Shown: one piece after another, positions 1 to 9,695 of the stretch
Numbering within the stretch: the stretch's first letter is position 1
Layout of the letters: each line of letters begins with the position of its first letter
DNA from: Cristatella mucedo
Lineage: Eukaryota; Bryozoa; Phylactolaemata; Cristatellidae
DNA length: 64,000 nucleotides
Direction: 5' to 3'
Assembly: GCA_009760855.2 (NCBI GenBank)
Contig: WPIO01000019.1
Span: 5,870,501 to 5,934,500, forward strand
Program-made: the position numbers and the translations under genes
Notes under the pieces: generated by a model
Told to the model about the DNA's origin: nothing
Seen by the model: only the letters and a program-made list of their open reading frames with translations
Database searches by the model: none

Positions 1-452
1 GACGTCGTCACTACTTCGAGTCGGTTTAAAGCTCTAATACGTTTCTGTGAATCTCAAGTCTGTGGCGAGTTTAAATTACTGCAACAGCTAGGTTTTTCTC
101 GTGACTGCACTCACTACCTTTTGAGGAAGCAGCGGCACAAAAAATGCAGCTAAAGTCTAGCATTGGGAAGAACAAGTTGCCAAAGCTGCACGCGTTGACG
201 CACACGTGTGCTCACACATCACTAGCTGGACTCAGATCACCTGTAAATGCGTGCTTACTAACAAAACTGTTAAAAGCTGGCAGACAGTAACAATGAGAAA
301 TCAATAAATCAATATGTAAGAAAAGAAAGTAAAAAATATAGGTCGATATATAAGACTTATGTCATCATCATCAATGTCATTCTATCCTCCCATATGTTTG
401 CCACAATTCCCACGGCAACGACGCTCCACACATTTGTGCTTGATATGCCTTT
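1..452. other. Sequence downstream of OAF, no recognised gene
   Basis: AT-rich sequence after the OAF stop. It should contain the OAF 3' UTR, but no clear poly(A) signal is visible on the minus strand. A plus-strand AATAAATCAAT occurs near 303. No coding exon or repeat was recognised. Confidence 0.4.
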
Positions 453-730
453 TCACCATTGCCAGAAGCAGTCCAATTTATGTGACATAGGAAACTCGTA
501 TACTCTGCGTGCGCTGCATGCCCGTATGCCACAACGGTACTTGACAGCCATCCCCGCATCGTCGTAGCCATCACAAAACTTCAGCGAACATGGATACCAG
601 CCGATGTTCACTTCGTACTGGCACAGACATTGTTGGCTCAGAAAGCTAGTGGCCGAGCAAGCAGTTGTCGATGCAGCCTTCGGCAGTCGGTGGGTAGCAA
701 GCAGCAACTCGTCAAGAGACACTGCTCTCA
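453..730 (-). CDS. OAF: OAF exon 4 (cysteine-rich C-terminus and stop)
   Basis: Last exon, after acceptor CTTTTAG at 732-731, entered in phase 1 (the split codon gives Val 169) and running to the stop at 455-453. It carries QQCLCQYEVNIGWYPC, KFC, YRCGIRAC and DCFWQW. This is the diagnostic Cys pattern of OAF (CVCHYGLSLAWYPC and YKCGIRSC in human). No AATAAA was seen just downstream on the minus strand. Confidence 0.94.
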
Positions 731-3700
731 CTAAAAGATAATTAAAAAAAATTACTAAATTAAATTAAATTAAAAAACATGCTGACAATAGTTCACTCAT
801 CACACAATTCAAACGCCCGCTCGTGTGCAGGCAAGACTGCTTAAGAAAACCAACAACTGTAGAATGTAGCACGGATAAACCCACTGAATGTGAAAGTGCT
901 CAAGCCAGTGCAGCTTTATAACCTGCTTCCAAGCCTTCATACGAAGGCACAAACGTGAAATACGAGACTGCGTGATCTCAGCTTCATTGGGGGACTTTTC
1001 TTTATTTTCAAAATGTAGAGCGACCGAAGGCGAAGACTTGGCGGCTTTCAAAAACGTCTGCCTTTAGCAGGCCCACCTCTGGATTACTAGGTCTGCTGTT
1101 TCTAATGCCGAGCTAGCGAGACAATCGTTTCTACTAGACTTGACATAGCACTTAAAGCCGCAGATCAACTATTTTCACTCATGTACTCAAGCCGAACCCA
1201 ACGGTACTGACTGAATGCATGTGCAAGTTTCTAATTGCAAACCAGGTGCCAAGCTGCAACCATTAAACCGGCTACGAATTGCGAGAAGAGGCTCTAACCA
1301 TGCTCGATTTACACGGGTCCAGATACGCGGCACTAACTCAAACGTGCTGTCCGCTGCAGTGATCGCGAGCAACCGAATGCACGCGTGGCCTTAAGCAGCG
1401 GTCAGTGGTCGCGAGTAAAGCAAAAATTTCAAAATACAGAATGACCGAAGCCCTGCAGCCGTGAGACTGTGAGCAGATAACTGTCAGACTGTGAGCAGAT
1501 AACTGTCATAACTTTCACCACGAGCAGCGGCAGTCACTTAAAGATCCTTACAACACACATTCATTTCATGCCAAGAATGACCACGGCCGTCATAGTTTGC
1601 ACAATGTTTACAGTAAATTGCCTTTCCTGTACATTAGACGTCATCTGCCACTGCTTATCTCAGGGCAAAGCACGACACTATGGGCACATGATGTATGGAT
1701 TATGATGAAGGAACAAGGATTATTGCTGAACCAGCACGACCACTTCATAGTATGCAACCACCAGGGCATTTTAGACTACATACATACCCATTCAACCCTA
1801 TGGCTGTTAAAAAAACGAATGCAAAAAGCAGATTACAGCGGTTGAATATTGTTGGAGAACACACCAAACAAACAGGAGACCGAACTGCCCTTTCCAAGGC
1901 CCAGAGGTAGTAAAACCTCAAATAAACTTTCCTAGCAGTCTTGGCTCCTGACTACACATAGCACATGTGTGAGCACATCAAGATGAAATTTTCATAAAAT
2001 AACACTTTTTGTAATCAAGTTATAGGCATATCACCCAATAGTACTTGCATTTTTGTAAGCAACAAAACTCCACGGAAAGAAAGTGTGCTAATTTATCAAC
2101 TTTGCTCATGCCCGTACGACCAAGTACATGCTTAGTAGAAAAGCCGGGCTGTGGACCGGCAGCTGCACACAGGTTTTGGGGTCAGGTCTTGCACAGTACA
2201 ATTGGGGAGAGCATAAGCTGCGACTTCGGAGTGCTGAAGAGCTATAAACCATGTAGCCAGAATTTTACGAAGGCTAACAGCAACAATTTCAACGATATCT
2301 ATCTTGACGATATTGAGACTTCGACAATGAAGTATTTTACTAAAAAAAAAGCGAGTGGCGATAGAGCTGCGGCATATCTCATCCAATGGACAGCCATCAA
2401 GCAGATGGTTCTAATGCATATATGAGCGTTACCAGGCTTTAACGTGACGTTAGCTCTTGTTCGACAAAGCCGTCTACCCAGAAGAAAGTAAAAACAGGTT
2501 CGGCTTGACCTAAACCCACATTCTACTAGTCAAGTGTTACTGAAGTATTAGTCACAAACTTACACTATCAAAGAGTGATGAGCTAAGGCCTTGGGGACCC
2601 ATACAAATGCAGCGAGCCAAACAGGCCACTAATGCACACAATGAGAAACTTAAAGATTTGCCAAAGTGTGCGCATTCCACATGCACGGCAATTCTGCCCA
2701 AGAATAAAAAACAAGACGGTACTGCAGCCCACTTATCTGGGCCAAAGCTGGAAGGTAAAAGCCCGTGTCTTAGGTACTTATTAGTCCAATCAGATGGCCA
2801 CCTATAGATATGGTAGGTAGATGGAGTATATAGAGCAGATACACAGCCACATAAACAACGAAACTGTAGCCCACTGCAAGACAGAGAAGACAGCAGCAGG
2901 CCACATAAACTTGTAGCAAGTTGACAATGCAAGATGGCAGCCGGAGTAAGTTGGGTTTGATCGGCAGGCCAGACAACTTGGAAGTGAGTGCTACATGCAG
3001 AAATCTGCTAATATTTCTGGAAATGTCTCATTAAGGACAACATTAGAACCAAGGAAGGAGAATAAATGGTGGAATATAAAAAGCCGGCAACCCATACGTA
3101 TGCAACAGCCTCGCTAGCTAGCACAGGTCAAGCTTTATTGAGCAGCAGGAATCCTCAAAAGAAGGCTCCAGAAGTAAATAGCATGTCAAGCACCATACTT
3201 TCTTTCTTGAAAGTAACGGCATGGTATATTGTGACACGCAATGTCAATCGATGCAAGTGCCGGAACAAAGTGCAGAGTACAGCCAAATTTACGAGCTCTT
3301 GCTAAACAGTGCCTTAGCTACACTAGACTGGTCTGCCACCTATCGACATCTGTTATCTCCACGGGTGTAGCTCAAGCAAAAATACATTAATGCTTGTTGT
3401 TCACATCAGCAGATGCACACAGAATCCGAGCCGACTTGCTTAATTGCATAAGTAGAGCAATTGCATAGCTAGAATAACCTTGAAAATGATAACTTCTGGT
3501 GCCTAAGCCAAGCGATGGAAATATAGCACTGCACCTAGGGTAACACCCACATTTGGCATGGAAATCCTGACAGGGAGAGCACACGGTCGCTTAATTGCAG
3601 AGCCCAGATCAGCAGTCCTGCCTTCCGGCACAGTTTACTAGAAACCAGCACCACGAAAGGGGCAAGGTTCGGTAAGCCGACAGGAAGCAGAAACACCGCG

Positions 3701-6700
3701 CTTTGCTAAGAGGCTGCACTTTCGATACTGCGTGTCTTGCAATGCTATTATGAGCAAATGAAAGACCATCAAGACAGAATTAGCTAGAAGGCACCTTCCT
3801 TTCGGAGGCAACTGCAGAGTAGCCACAAAGTGGATACAGCCTCTTACCGTTGGCGATAGCTCGTAGCTCATCCTCACTGGTGAGTATCATAGCCTGTGGG
3901 GTGCTGCATAATTTCGATATATAGGCACTTATCAAGTAAGACTTGCTGGGATCGACATTTATGTCAACCTGATAAATACGTGCCGACTGAGATTCCTCTG
4001 CCACTCTTATTGTCTGTGGGTTTTTCTAAAAGTATTAGCGAATATACTGTCAGAAGCAGCAGCCTTAGCAGCAGTAGGCATTTCAAAAAGAGCGTAGTAT
4101 CAGAAAAATGATGACCTTATGACCACGCAGCAAACATCATACTTCATAGCCAACACACAGTGTGGTCGCTTTCGGTTGGCCAGACTTTGCGCCATTAGTG
4201 ACTTGTTGACATCCTTTTGCATTCAGCTTATAACTGCATTTTCCTCAACACAGTCCCCTGACATTTGCCATAATTTAGAACTCGGATCTTTGACGAATTT
4301 GCCCAGGACATGCCGTTTGACTTAACTTAATTTCCCTTTCCATCTTGAGGTTCCATTCTAAGGTTGACACGAGCAATATGAGACCGGCTCTCGGTCAAAT
4401 ACCACCCCTATATACGAGATCAAATGGAGGATTAATGCCCAGGTTTCGGAGACGGAACACATAAACAAAGCTTCTTGATGAAGCAAAGCATGACGATATA
4501 CAAATCTTTGCATTATTTGTTGGTTTAAATAGTGCTAGAGCAGTGAAAATTCTCGAGGGGCTGATGCTCTATGAGAATTTGGAGCATTCTGGCCTCTTTG
4601 AGTGATTATGGTGGGAATTCTATGAAAGAGGCTACGAGCAAAACAGAGAGCAACCCGACAGAGCATTGCCGGGTGGTGGTCGATCTAACACGTGCCATTC
4701 ATTCCTGAACACGAAATAACTCTCCAGTGTACAACTAAGTGACAAACACGTAGTCTCCGAGTATGCTTACTTGTCTGACATAAAAAAACCTCTTCAAATG
4801 GCTTTAATACCTGCACTTTTGCAGTGCACTGAAGCAACAGTATGGAGGTACTCATCTATATATTCTTTTATAATGTTGAAGCCCCCCACAACTGCCCAAT
4901 GTGACACTGCCCACCAGTAATTTTGGGGCACCGGATAGATATGAAATACAAAGAGGGATTAATCGGCTCCCTCACTTCCGATCCCCTTTCCGGTCGACGT
5001 GAGAGTGGTAACCCACGTGACAATGTTGTTGATGCTATAAGAATCAATTAATAACTTTGGGCCCAAAGGGGTCATCCAGGCGCAATCAGTCGATGGTGCA
5101 AATTGACTGACAGGCAAAGCTACAAGAGCGTGATAAAAACTACACATCGAGTAAAGAACTCATCCCTCCAAGTAGCTAGTGGTGACATCCTCTGAGAAAG
5201 GGGAGACATGCCTTTGCAAGACTTTTCTCGGAGGAGTTTGCATTACCAGTCAAGCCATCTTGGCTAGTCATTTCAGCCCTCGGTGCAGAGGCAGCGCCTG
5301 TCATGCGCCATGGCTTGGTAGCTGGCAACCGAATCGAACAGGCTGCCATGACCCCTTCGCTAGCCTAAAGGTAAAGTATAATTACAAGCCAATCCGGCAC
5401 ATTTGGAAAGCTATCTTGTATGTCAACCCATATTCTAAATGGAAGATGGAGCTGCGATAAAACGTATCCCATCATTCGGTGGGCTACTGGCAAAGTCAGA
5501 GTGCTAAGACACAACTAGCCAATCCGGGACTGTCAATATCCTGGCCATTGCTTTCATAGTGGCTCCGGTTTTGCCAAATTTGCCCAAGGCCAGAGTGGCA
5601 TCTTAAAGATGAGGGAGTGTGAAGACAGCCTGACACAGATGGCCTCTGAACCTGCCACTGCCGACGAAGATGGGTTAGATATTTTTCAGTACTTTTAAAA
5701 TAGAGATCTACCGAAGGCCGTCGGTAAAGGAACCAAGAAAAAATCTTGCCTTGATCAGGGGCTCCGATCCCACAACCTTTTGTTTACTAGTCAAAGGGAG
5801 GTCTCCCTAACTTGCCAGACTGGCTTGCAATTCCATTCTAGGCCATGGTCACAATCAGGAAAAGCACTTTCACAGCACAGCCACAAAAACAGCATAACAG
5901 TTAAACTTGGGCCATGTTGCCCATGCCACGTCCCCAACTTCCACTGATGGCAACCACTTGGAGATTGACAAAACTCCTAATAAGTAATACGTCCTGTTGC
6001 ACTCACATTGCTATTAACACAGAATGAAACGTTCGTTATTTCATTAAAACTGCAACAAGTTCCAGTTTACTTTTGAACTGGTCACCTGGTGACACACCAA
6101 AACACCAGGCCCCCAAATTCCATAGAGAGCCTTGCTAACTGCCTTAGATACTACTTATGTGCCAATGCGCTTTGCACAACTGGACACCGGTGCTTGTGTT
6201 ACTTGAAGCAGGAGCATCATGCTTTTGCATCTTTTGCATTCATGCAGGCTCACTGCAAAGAGTAAACGACTGCGGTCACAGCCAGTGTGTACCTGCCGCA
6301 GCTTGGACACAGCCTCCACACTGATGAAGTCACCCGCCGTAAAGTGGTTGACGAAGCACAGCTCTCGAAAGGGTGGCTGGCCTAAATCTTCTTCACCGAG
6401 GATAACAATTCTGAATATCTGAACTCCCTAAAACATACCAAACCACATTACAAATAACTCTAATGCGATACCAGGTGCCTGTACACAACAGCACATGTTC
6501 CCTTTTGTGCAGTCTAATTTGAAGGCTAAATGAAGACCATGTATCACTAAGCACAGATCTACTTTCGGATGTGCAGCATTTAATTGAACCAGAGTCATCT
6601 GAATCCACAGCCCATTTTGTGCAACGTCAATGGAAATATAACGTTCTGTGCAATGACATGCATGGCAAATTCATGGGTAAAAGCCTGACTTGTACAAGTA

Positions 6701-9382
6701 CTAACCACAGCCAAAGGATACATAAGGTGACAAGAGTGATGACTACAAGACATGAACACGAAAGGCAATGGAGAGGTTTAAAACTTAACAATAACGACAC
6801 CTCAATTTGGAAGCATGCACAAAACCATGCCTCCGCCATTGATAGATGCTAAATGGGTCAGCGACGGTCTCAATCGCAAGAGTCATTGCTTTGTTTCTGT
6901 GAGACTTTTTGCTTCAGGATTGCAACTGTGCTTCCTATAGTAGCTCAACTTGTCCATGGTAAACCTGTATCGATGGCAGAATGAGAAATGCCCCGGTAGA
7001 GCAAGAAAAATGACTGATATTGCAAAAGAATACACTGGGGAAATGGGCTGAATCTGCAATACAGAATCTCGAATCAACTGTGGCTCAGCAGCCTGAAAGA
7101 AGATCTAGCACCTGCTCATCTTAAAACAATGCCGCTCAAGATCATGAGGTAGAAACCGACTGATCAATTCTTACAACATCTTGATAGAACAGCAAACACA
7201 GCAAGAAACCTGTCTCATTTGTCAGGCTGCATGGCTCCCACCTATGTGCCTCCTTGCTTGATTTAACGGAGATTGGGCAAAAACCCAACAAAGCCAAAGA
7301 GAGATGGGAGTTGATTTTTGTAAAGGACGTGAGTTCATCTCATACAAGATACCTTGTTAGTATAACCTCATTCACAGATGAAAAAACATTGTGCTGACCC
7401 AACGCCTGATGATGGTATTCTGGGGTCACCCTTGAAGTGGACCACTTATATAAGTGCCAAGTAGTCACTGCTGACCACACAGCTTACTTGCCCAGTGACC
7501 AGCATACTCGGGAATGCCTTGAGAATCTAATTCTTCCGATAGGTATGAAGAGCAGTTGCGATCATACTTTGAAAATTCTCCACAAATATTTAAGGCACGT
7601 TGCAAAAATTTAATAAGATATTGCTGTGTATGTCAGGATGTCAACAGCCACAACATTTCTAAGTAGAAAGCAAGTCCACATAAACAATTAGGAAACACTA
7701 AAATATGAAAGCATATAAAAACATACTGGCAGACTCGACAATGTTTCGGCAAGGACATGGGAACTAAACTTACATAATAACTGTAATGAATGAAGTATTT
7801 GTATAACGTACCCAATGTGAACCAAGTGTCTTTCTATGCACTTTCCACAGGGTGCCGAGGACACGTCATCAATTAAAATCAATCATCCTTCTAGATCAGC
7901 GGTTCTCAACCTGTGGGTCGCGACCCCTTTGGGGATCGAACGACCCTTTCACAGGGTTCGCCTAAGACCATCCGAAAACGTGCATTTCCACATTTTGCAC
8001 ACAATAATTTTATGGTTGGGGGTCACCACAACATGAGGAACTGTATTAAAGGGTCGCCACATTAGGAAGGTTCAGAACCGAGGCTCTAGATGATCAAAAA
8101 GTAAGTTTGCACCCAATTTTTGACTTCATATAGCAATTACGAGGTGATCTATGAACTGCTTTAAGCACAAGATGGGAAACCGTGTCTATTAACTTGCCAG
8201 AAAGATCATATATAAGGCTACGGGTTTCCAATATCAGGATATTGGAATTGAGAATTATGCTCGCAATCTCGGACTCATCTGATATAAAGCTGAGCCTTCG
8301 GTGTTTTCGGCTAGATCGGTGGTTCTCCAACAAACTATCGCAGAGGTACGTGACTGCCGTATCGTTCAAGACAAAGCAACCGGTTCAGTCGCCAAGAAAA
8401 ATATTGGTTGAATCGTCAACTGAATTTATATTTTGGTCGGCGAACTTCTGGGATATCGTATCGCGCGATCGAAAGAGAGAAGAATGAAGTCCCACAGTCT
8501 TCCGGAGTTGAGCTAGCGACATCTGAAACCCGTGGTGCACGTCACACCAACTCACCCTTACGGCAGGCAGAGACAGTAGCTAGAAAGACAGCGCTACGAC
8601 TACGACTGGGGGCTGTTGGAGCTCTACAGAGCGAACAAAAAATAATAATATGTCGCGTCATTCCTCGAATGTCGACCGACCTCCGAAACACAGGGGTGAA
8701 ACGTACCAGCTCACCCAATGTCCTCGTGACTTGTCGTGGCTCGAAAGCCGCTGCAAGACACGTGATGTTAATGTCGCGTTTACGACGTAGCGACGCCGTC
8801 AAAGCCAAGGCGGCTTTCAATGGTATATAAATAATGGCCGACAGATAAATATCACCGAAAAATGAGCAACAAGCATTGACAAATCGTCGGAAGAGCAGTC
8901 GAGGATGTTAGTAGCACATAAGTAGCAGCGACGACCGGCGGAAAAGGAATTGCAGGAATCGGTAGCGTAAGAGAAAAAGTTACTGCGCAGGAGTTGAGAA
9001 AGCATCTCCCCACGAGGTAAAATCGAAAGCATCTGAGACCAACAGTCTTGAAGCGCGAACGCACTTTTAAGTGCAGGACTAAGGCAAGAGTATGCAAAGA
9101 ACAAGGTGGGCGCACCGATAACCAAGACTGCAGCTCAATGCAACAACACTCAATGCGTCTGCATCAAGCGCACTCAAGTCACTAGCTTACTTTGTTATAG
9201 TCTATGAATTGCGTCACTTTGGTGAGATCAAAAGTTGTGAAAGTTAAATCAATCGTTCCGTTTTTCACGTTATCTGATATGACTTCCCGGACGACATTGC
9301 CATCCTTGTGTCTTACATTGACAACCAGCTCTGCGGTAACGCGGCATATAACAGTCAGTCCCAATATCGCGCCAAAGTGCAT
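453..9382 (-). CDS. OAF: Out-at-first (OAF) secreted protein, complete four-exon gene
   Basis: Spliced gene on the minus strand, read 9382-9191, 6427-6293, 4025-3848 and 730-453, giving about 260 residues; human OAF is about 270. All junctions are GT-AG and the phases agree (0, 0, 1). Residues 1-17 form a signal peptide ending VTA. The rest has the family landmarks: a beta-rich N-terminal part, LGEEDLGQ then ELCFV and KLRQ in exon 2, KNPQTIR-AEE in exon 3, and a Cys-rich end with CLCQYEV, GWYPCSLKFC and YRCGIRAC in exon 4. OAF proteins are secreted; the family was named after the Drosophila gene out at first, and its molecular role is poorly defined. The start is the first in-frame ATG after upstream GTG-only sequence and sits directly before the hydrophobic segment. 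It is divergent from the U1C gene, with 305 bp between the ATGs. Introns of 2.3-3.1 kb carry transposon debris, including a SPIN copy. Family recognition is from memory of fly and human OAF; no search was run. Confidence 0.93.
731..3847 (-). other. OAF: OAF intron 3
   Basis: A 3.1-kb intron. It holds two tandem 22-bp units at 1464-1507 and patches near 1010-1130 and 1405-1445 that resemble each other and the element at 5690 (CTTCGGTCGCTCTACATTTT on the minus strand). No other gene is recognised; the open frames at 2045-2932 have no family features. Confidence 0.6.
1464..1507. repeat. Tandem duplication, two 22-bp units
   Basis: Two identical adjacent copies of a 22-bp unit beginning AGACTGTGAGCAGATAACTG, inside OAF intron 3. 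Confidence 0.85.
3848..4025 (-). CDS. OAF: OAF exon 3
   Basis: Residues 110-168 plus one base, between acceptor TTTTAG and donor GTAAGAG; phase 0 in, phase 1 out. It starts KNPQTIRVAEE, the conserved continuation of KLRQ in this family (KNPHTIRTPEE in fly). It then has YISKLC and a stretch ending EDELRAIAN, corresponding to the LC-E and DLKAWA region. Confidence 0.92.
5690..5825 (-). mobile_element. Possible tRNA-derived SINE, third type
   Basis: On the minus strand, a tRNA-like head (CTGGCAAGTTAGGGAGACC and a B-box-like GGATCGGAGCC) is followed by a tail with CTTCGGTAGATCTCTATTTT. A similar tail occurs near 1010-1060 and 1405-1445. The match to a B box is loose, so this is tentative. It lies in OAF intron 2. 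Confidence 0.35.
6293..6427 (-). CDS. OAF: OAF exon 2
   Basis: Exon of 135 nt, residues 65-109, starting after acceptor TTTTAG and ending at CAG before donor GTACAC; phase 0 on both sides. It encodes GVQIFRIVILGEEDLGQ, then ELCFVNHFTAGDF and VSKLRQ. These match the Drosophila OAF block VQILKALVLGEEERGQ, CFATKF, GDF, KLRQ almost position for position. Confidence 0.93.
7889..8091 (+). mobile_element. SPIN-like non-autonomous hAT transposon, copy 1, with target-site duplication
   Basis: An element of about 187 bp (7897-8083) bounded by 15-bp terminal inverted repeats: CAGCGGTTCTCAACC on the left and GGTTCAGAACCGAGG on the right, the latter with several changes. Flanking 8-mers TTCTAGAT and CTCTAGAT differ at one base and have TA in the centre, as expected for Buster-type hAT target duplications. 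The body contains TGTGGGTCGCGACCCCTTTG and ATGAGGAACTGTATTAAAGG, which I recognise from SPIN elements (and derived rodent URR1). It encodes no transposase. Located in OAF intron 1. Confidence 0.9.
8408..8830. other. CpG-rich block with long open frames on both strands
   Basis: A 140-codon plus-strand frame overlaps a 92-codon minus-strand frame (8542-8820) in OAF intron 1. The stretch looks richer in CG dinucleotides than its surroundings. No domain, splice pattern or repeat relation was recognised. Neither frame is called a gene. Confidence 0.3.
9191..9382 (-). CDS. OAF: OAF exon 1 (signal peptide and N-terminal strand region)
   Basis: Residues 1-64. The ATG at 9382-9380 has G at -3. A hydrophobic stretch (FGAILGLTVIC) precedes AELVVNVRHKDG, which aligns with the start of mature OAF (AELRVRVRLPDG in human). 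The exon ends after a Lys codon at 9191, followed by donor GTAAGC; phase 0. The open frame continues upstream but has no further ATG nearby. Confidence 0.9.
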
Positions 9383-9687
9383 CTCCTTCGTAGAGATCAC
9401 GGGGTGGAATCTGCGGCTTACGATCTTAAGGACGGAGGGGGCGATTCACCTACAGCAGCCCCATTTCAGAATATTGTGGTTATGTGACCTAGTAATATCA
9501 GAGATTTGTACGATAGCGGTATCCTTTTATATAGCTAAAAATTGGCTCCAATAATCTAAATAATTATTTATATTAACTATTTATCATTTTTAGGTATCCA
9601 AACCTTGAGCTCTAGCAAAGTCGTCACTCCGCCGCCACGGGGTAATCACTGCGAAGGCCGTTCGGCGCGTTCACCCGGTGTCCGGAT
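9383..9687. promoter_or_regulatory. Divergent promoter region between OAF and U1C
   Basis: The 305 bp between the two ATGs must hold both 5' UTRs and both promoters unless distal 5' exons exist. It contains ATTGGCTCCAAT at 9541-9552, an inverted plus a direct CCAAT box sharing a 12-bp block. It also has a TATATA stretch near 9528 and a GC-rich CTCCGCCGCC patch near 9628. Bidirectional use is inferred from the layout; transcription starts are not visible. Confidence 0.65.
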
Positions 9688-9695
9688 ATGCCGAA
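9688..9695 (+). CDS. SNRPC: U1C exon 1, eight coding nucleotides
   Basis: ATGCCGAA followed by donor GTAAGC. It encodes Met-Pro and two bases of Lys 3, completed by the first base of exon 2. G stands at -3 of the ATG. MPK is the invariant start of U1C. Confidence 0.93.
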
